DNA of 64,000 bases. It comes from Ceratodon purpureus (Eukaryota > Streptophyta > Bryopsida > Pseudoditrichales > Ditrichaceae). This document shows positions 59,927-64,000 of this stretch, piece by piece (the first letter of the stretch is position 1; the number at the start of each line of letters is the position of its first letter). The notes below the pieces were generated by a model. The model had not been told where the DNA came from and made no database searches. It was given only the letters and a program-made list of their open reading frames with translations. The translations under genes were made by a program, and so were the position numbers. The stretch lies in contig CM026421.1 of the NCBI GenBank assembly GCA_014871385.1, forward strand, positions 26,716,752 to 26,780,751, written 5' to 3'.

Positions 59927-60298
59927 ATGCCGAAGGTGTGTAATGCAAGATCGAGGAGGACGAGAGCGGCTGTAGGTTTGCCCCGAAAAGCACCGGCGAG
60001 TTATGAGGAGCTGCGGCCGTGGCTGTTGGAGGTGGAGCGCGCCAGAGATCGAGGCATGGACCTGCCACCGTTTAGGCACATCGGAAGCCTCCATGTTGGT
60101 GAAGGTGAATGGCGTTGGACAGTGCTTTGTACGAATGAGCTTCTCCGTATTATGGAGTTGTCTCTAATCCCGTATCCCTTGCTATCGAACGTCGATGAGA
60201 ATCCACTTGTTCAGCTGCCCGAAGTGATCATATCGGATGGCGAAACTTGCTGGTTTGATATGGACAAGAGTTGGACTGTATATCCTCCGAAGGATTAG
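59927..60298 (+). CDS. Unidentified 123-aa basic/acidic protein
   Basis: ATG at 59927 (GCGCGATGC), stop TAG at 60296-60298. The N-terminus is Arg-rich (CNARSRRTRAAVGLPRKAP), followed by YEELRPWLLEVERARDRG, GEGEWRWTVLCTNELLRI and a Trp-containing tail (CWFDMDKSWTVYPPKD). Composition and the amphipathic stretches look protein-like and the codon use is GC-richer than the flanks. I do not recognise a family. It lies on the opposite strand from the neighbouring methyltransferase-like gene. It could be a lone exon of a larger gene. Confidence 0.4.
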   Translation: MPKVCNARSRRTRAAVGLPRKAPASYEELRPWLLEVERARDRGMDLPPFRHIGSLHVGEGEWRWTVLCTNELLRIMELSLIPYPLLSNVDENPLVQLPEVIISDGETCWFDMDKSWTVYPPKD

Positions 60299-60806
60299 TA
60301 CTGTGAAGTCTAGTGGGGTGTTTGGAGACATTCCTTTAGATTTGGTCCCTTACTGGATCTAGATACGAGTATTCCAGCATAATGGCTTAGATAATATAGA
60401 CAATTCTAGGAATAAGACAAGTCGAAACAACTAAACGAATTGGTCTTAAAAGTTAGTGGAATATTTCAGAGTTCGTGTATAGTAATGGAGTGGAAGAAAC
60501 CAAGATGTACACCAAGTCAAGAATAGGTAACATGGCTATGGAAATGTGGGATTTTGAATGATTAAATTATAAATTACAGCGCAATATTAATTTTGAGCAT
60601 TTCTTTTGTAACATTTCATTATTCATAAGACAGCTCTTCGAAGACTTGCAATTTTAGACCTTTACATACACGAGTATAAACTGAAAACGAGAATCATAAA
60701 TTTTTTAGTGGTTTGCAATAGAGTAGACGATGCAGTATGTAATGAACTCCACTGAAATCAAATCAAATCAAATGGAAACAATGATAGAGCGAGGCCTCTT
60801 TCAAAC
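60299..60806. other. Spacer between convergent reading frames
   Basis: Holds the 3' side of the methyltransferase-like gene (-) and of the small ORF (+). No other feature seen. Confidence 0.55.
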
Positions 60807-63800
60807 TTAGAAGATGCTACAGTCGCTACTTCCACTCTCAGAACCCGATGACTCAGACTCTCCTTCTACAGCCTCTTCATCGACAAAAAGAAGGGCCCTG
60901 GGATCGAAATTAGTGGGCCGACTAGGAACATATCTAAGTGCACCACATTGAAGCGCTTGTGCTAAGTCCTCTGCATAGTCCGGAAGAATAAAAGGCTGAA
61001 CCGGGCTGGAATTAAGACGCCAAGATGGAGGGAACACGGCTCTATGCCCACTTGGCGGTGTTGTCACAACTACTCTGCAATAGAAAGCCAGAAGTGGTTA
61101 GATCGAATAAGTAAATTTGCCTACAGAAATAATACTGGATGCATTGCACGAAACATACAAATTCTAGAGTAAGACTTACAATACTTAGTGGGTCTTTGTT
61201 TCTTTGCTGGTGCTTCCTCTGCTGCTGCCGGTCTAGGATGTTTAGGGGGGCCCATGGGAGATTTTGCTGCCATATACGGTTTGAGAAGGGCGTTGAATAT
61301 GGCTTCGTCATCCTCAAAAGCTATAATATGACGACCAATAGCCTGGCAAGCCTTGACAGAGGCCCCTGCAACTCAAAGCAAGGTGAAGACGTGAGAAACT
61401 GAGGAAGGAATGAGAGAAATAATTCTGTAGAGACATGTAAGAACGGTTACCTGTTCCTGCCTTCCAGTCCAGGACTATGTCGCCGGGCTTCGAGAGCTCT
61501 CCAATTATGCTCTGCATCATCCCAGGGGATTTTTCCCTTGGCCCTCTCCATGGAACATCCCCATTCATTTGCTGAGAATCAACGTCGATAAAGTTGAAAA
61601 TCGCATCACTCTCGGTAATGTTGAGGTCGCCATGTATGACATCGGATTTCTTCGTTTGAAAGGAGAACTTAGATGGAGGCTCGCCACCACGAACGAAGAC
61701 CCGGATCCAGAACCGATTAGTCTGCAATCAACCAAATTATGTCAGAATGAATAAACGGAAGGGATAGTACGAAGTAAACTGAATGAAAGGAAAGGATGAA
61801 ATTACCAGGTTTCCGGGGTTCGTAGGAGAAGTCAGGCCGAGCTCATTGAAGCCCCACCAGTCTTTGTAAAGGACAAACTTAGTGGCGCTAGCTTCTTCGA
61901 GAATTTCCGTAGCCAACGCTTGATCATTGTTGTAGATGATGCACAGAGCGCCATCATTTTGCAAGTAAAGACTTGCGAAATAGAAAATGTCGTACACATA
62001 ATCCTTTTCACGGGAGTTCCAAGGAGGAATCACGGTAGGAGGATAGGAAACGAGAGGGACAGGAAGATTCTCAGGGATGTCAACGATGATCAAGTCGACT
62101 CCCAGATGATTCTCAACCTGGCACCGCTCAGGAACTTCGTTCTGGCGGCCACGTCCAAACTGGAGAAACAATGCTATAGGGTTAGACTGTATGAAATTAA
62201 TTGAAGTGTATGTAATATCGAATTATGTAAGAAGAGAATCATACCTTGCGCACGAAGTCTAGAGTTTTCACCCAATCCGGATGGCCACCCTTGTCTTTGA
62301 GCTCCATGTTACGAACCAGTAACGGGGTCACGGATGAGTTGATGATAGAAACACCAGTGGAATGGAGAGTTCCTGCGGAGGAGGTGCTTGCCGGGAGAAG
62401 TCTGGCCTTCCTTTGTTCCAGAAGACCTCTGGTGATAGCGGATGCACTGACCGATGAAGGCGCAGGAGTAGGGGACGGATTGGGAACGACAATCACAGGA
62501 GATGGAATGGCAGCGCCCTTCTCCGGTGCGGAGGACTCTGCACCAGTCTCCTGAGAGCCCTGGGACGTAGCACCCAGCTTTCGCAGTCGCCGCCCCCGCC
62601 CTTTCTTCGGTGGAGGTGCAGATGATTGATCCTGGAGGCCTTCGGCCTCATCAGAACCGTCTCCAGAGTCGTCGATGGCTATTGATCCCGCGTCAAGCTC
62701 AGCTTTGAGCTCCGCTTCAGAATCAACAACGAAACCTCGAATGCAATCGAGGTACCAACAACCAGCGGCTAGGTGCGGAGAGCTGAACCTCTTCAGCTGC
62801 AGAGGAGTATAGATACACTGATCAGAGCCTCTCTGAATCCACGAGGCGAAGTATGAAGGGAACTTCTCAGGATCAATTGCACCTTTTGGAAGCAGCTCTC
62901 TGTTGAAGTACCTAATGAAAATCAAGTGCCATATTGATCAGAATCATAGTATTGACAGTAAATAAAAGCGAAAAAGAAAAAAAGATAAAAATTCGAAGTG
63001 CATAAAAGTCATACCGGTATGTCACACGCTTAACAACATCTGCTGCTCCCGGATAAGTGGAAAAATCAGACTTCTTATCAAAAGGCTTTTCTGCGCGGGT
63101 ACTTATAAATGCGGGGAAAGCCTTTTCCCAAAGGAGAATACGCCAACTCTCCACATATGCGTCTGGCCGCAACAGTCCCGGGAAGGACTTCCACTTGATG
63201 ACAAGGTTCTCGGTCTTGCAGATGTCATCAAACTCCCGGGTAACAGCATCCTCTATCTGCGATTGAAAGGTAAAGTCATCGACATAAATATTGACATGGG
63301 ACAAAGAAGAAGTAGTATCTGTAATTATTTCGAAGTATGAAAGTACTGTACCCCAGCCCAGAATGTTGCCTTGCTCAACCAAGGGTCAAAGTCGGCCTCC
63401 TTAAAGTCCTGGGGCAAAAATCTGTAAGATTGTCGTGCACTTGCTGAAGAGTTCCACCACCTCAGCCAACGCGCCTTGAACTTTGCATCAACAGCTGCAG
63501 GAACAATCTTCTGAAGCTTCTCCACTGTCATCTCCGGCTTGGAGAAATCACTGTAATGCCGATTGATCTGGGAAGTGAACATTACATGAACGGGAAGGTT
63601 AGTGTTTAGATTACTTATTCAAAAGTAAAGTACAGATGTGAAGAAACTAACCTCCGCGAGGAAGTCATCACCGTTTTTGGGATTGGCAATGGCGAGGTAC
63701 TTGGTGAAGTCCTTCTTCTTAATGTAGTCGACCATGTTGGTCGAAGCGGCAGACATGGCATCCCATACACCTGCCGCCGTTTGCTCTCTTATGGGTGTTT

Positions 63801-63849
63801 TCTCCTTGTAGGCCCGGGCAACTTCGTCAGAAGCAGCCACGATTTCTCT
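60807..63849 (-). CDS. Amino-methyltransferase-like protein with permuted domain (3' part; gene runs off the right edge)
   Basis: Eight exons on minus: 63652-63849, 63352-63567, 63015-63256, 62245-62911, 61806-62159, 61451-61721, 61185-61365 and 60807-61074. All have GT-AG borders, total 2397 nt, 798 aa plus stop, frame intact. Further 5' exons must lie beyond 64000. The N-terminal 450 residues are unknown, with one acidic/Pro/Ser-rich linker and a basic PPPKKGRGRRLRK patch (possible nuclear signal). The C-terminal domain has DLIIVDIPENLP, then about 150 residues on, GDIVLDWKAGTG and ACQAIGRHIIAFEDDEAIF. This matches SAM-dependent N4/N6 amino-methyltransferases in the beta-type order (motif IV before motif I). 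The usual DPPY is DIPE, so catalysis is doubtful. A final Arg/Pro-rich and acidic Ser-rich tail (SSGSESGSSDCSIF) ends the protein. The family appears to be expanded in mosses (memory, unverified). Confidence 0.82.
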
Positions 63850-63916
63850 CTGGAAAATAAAATAATCAACTTCTGAGTATAAACAGCATGGCAATTCATG
63901 ACATTTAGAAGCGTGA

Positions 63917-63931
63917 GGGGGGGGGGGGGGG
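63917..63931 (+). repeat. Poly(G) tract of 15
   Basis: Fifteen consecutive G on + in an intron of the methyltransferase-like gene (poly-C in the transcript, before the next acceptor). Length is error-prone in sequencing. Confidence 0.9.
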
Positions 63932-64000
63932 TGGAATTGCTTACACGATAAAGAAATGTGATGAAGATTTTGGTTGGCAAAGTAAACCATCCAGGAATTG

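Overview
This window looks like nuclear DNA of a land plant, most likely a moss. Every recognisable host gene is split by short GT-AG introns, mostly about 60-750 bp. The products are plant-type: an OVATE-like protein, a peroxisomal 3-ketoacyl-CoA thiolase with a plant PTS2 signal, a GDSL lipase and an ESCRT-III CHMP7. The spacers are AT-rich and full of transposon remains. The spliced methyltransferase-like gene at the right edge resembles, from memory, an expanded moss protein family. The moss assignment is an inference that no single marker proves.

Region 1-18.4 kb is the gene-rich part. An OVATE-domain gene on + (2963-5051) is followed by three intact genes on the minus strand: thiolase KAT2 (13 exons, frame closes at 461 aa), a GDSL esterase/lipase (5 exons, 382 aa) and CHMP7 (9 exon blocks, with one junction I cannot reconcile). 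They do not form a pathway. Thiolase does peroxisomal beta-oxidation, the GDSL enzyme is secreted, and CHMP7 acts in membrane remodelling.

Region 19.4-31.4 kb holds a tRNA-derived SINE-like head and a very large minus-strand non-LTR retrotransposon. The LINE reads, 5' to 3': a lysine-rich HPK hexapeptide repeat, a 2A-type motif (DIETNPGP), an APE endonuclease, reverse transcriptase, RNase H, a CCHC finger and a restriction-like endonuclease motif set. Three in-frame stops and one frame change interrupt it, but almost all domain motifs survive. Directly upstream on the same strand is an RRM-like/coiled-coil reading frame that may be its ORF1, preceded by a GC-rich tandem-repeat region.

Region 33.9-40.6 kb contains two inverted paralogous ORFs that resemble plant S1-type secreted proteins, embedded in a decayed minus-strand LTR retroelement with gag zinc knuckles and a tRNA-Asp-type primer-binding site. 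A 133-bp direct repeat occurs twice here, 1.2 kb apart. Region 40.6-56 kb is mostly spacer. It holds a short membrane-protein gene behind telo-box motifs, two or three MITE-like elements, and a perfect 48-bp-arm hairpin.

Region 56-64 kb has a broken pogo/Tigger-type transposase, an antisense ladder of small exon-like blocks, a small unidentified ORF, and the 3' part of an intact spliced gene. That gene encodes an amino-methyltransferase-like domain in the permuted (beta-class) order with an altered catalytic motif. Its 5' end lies beyond the window.
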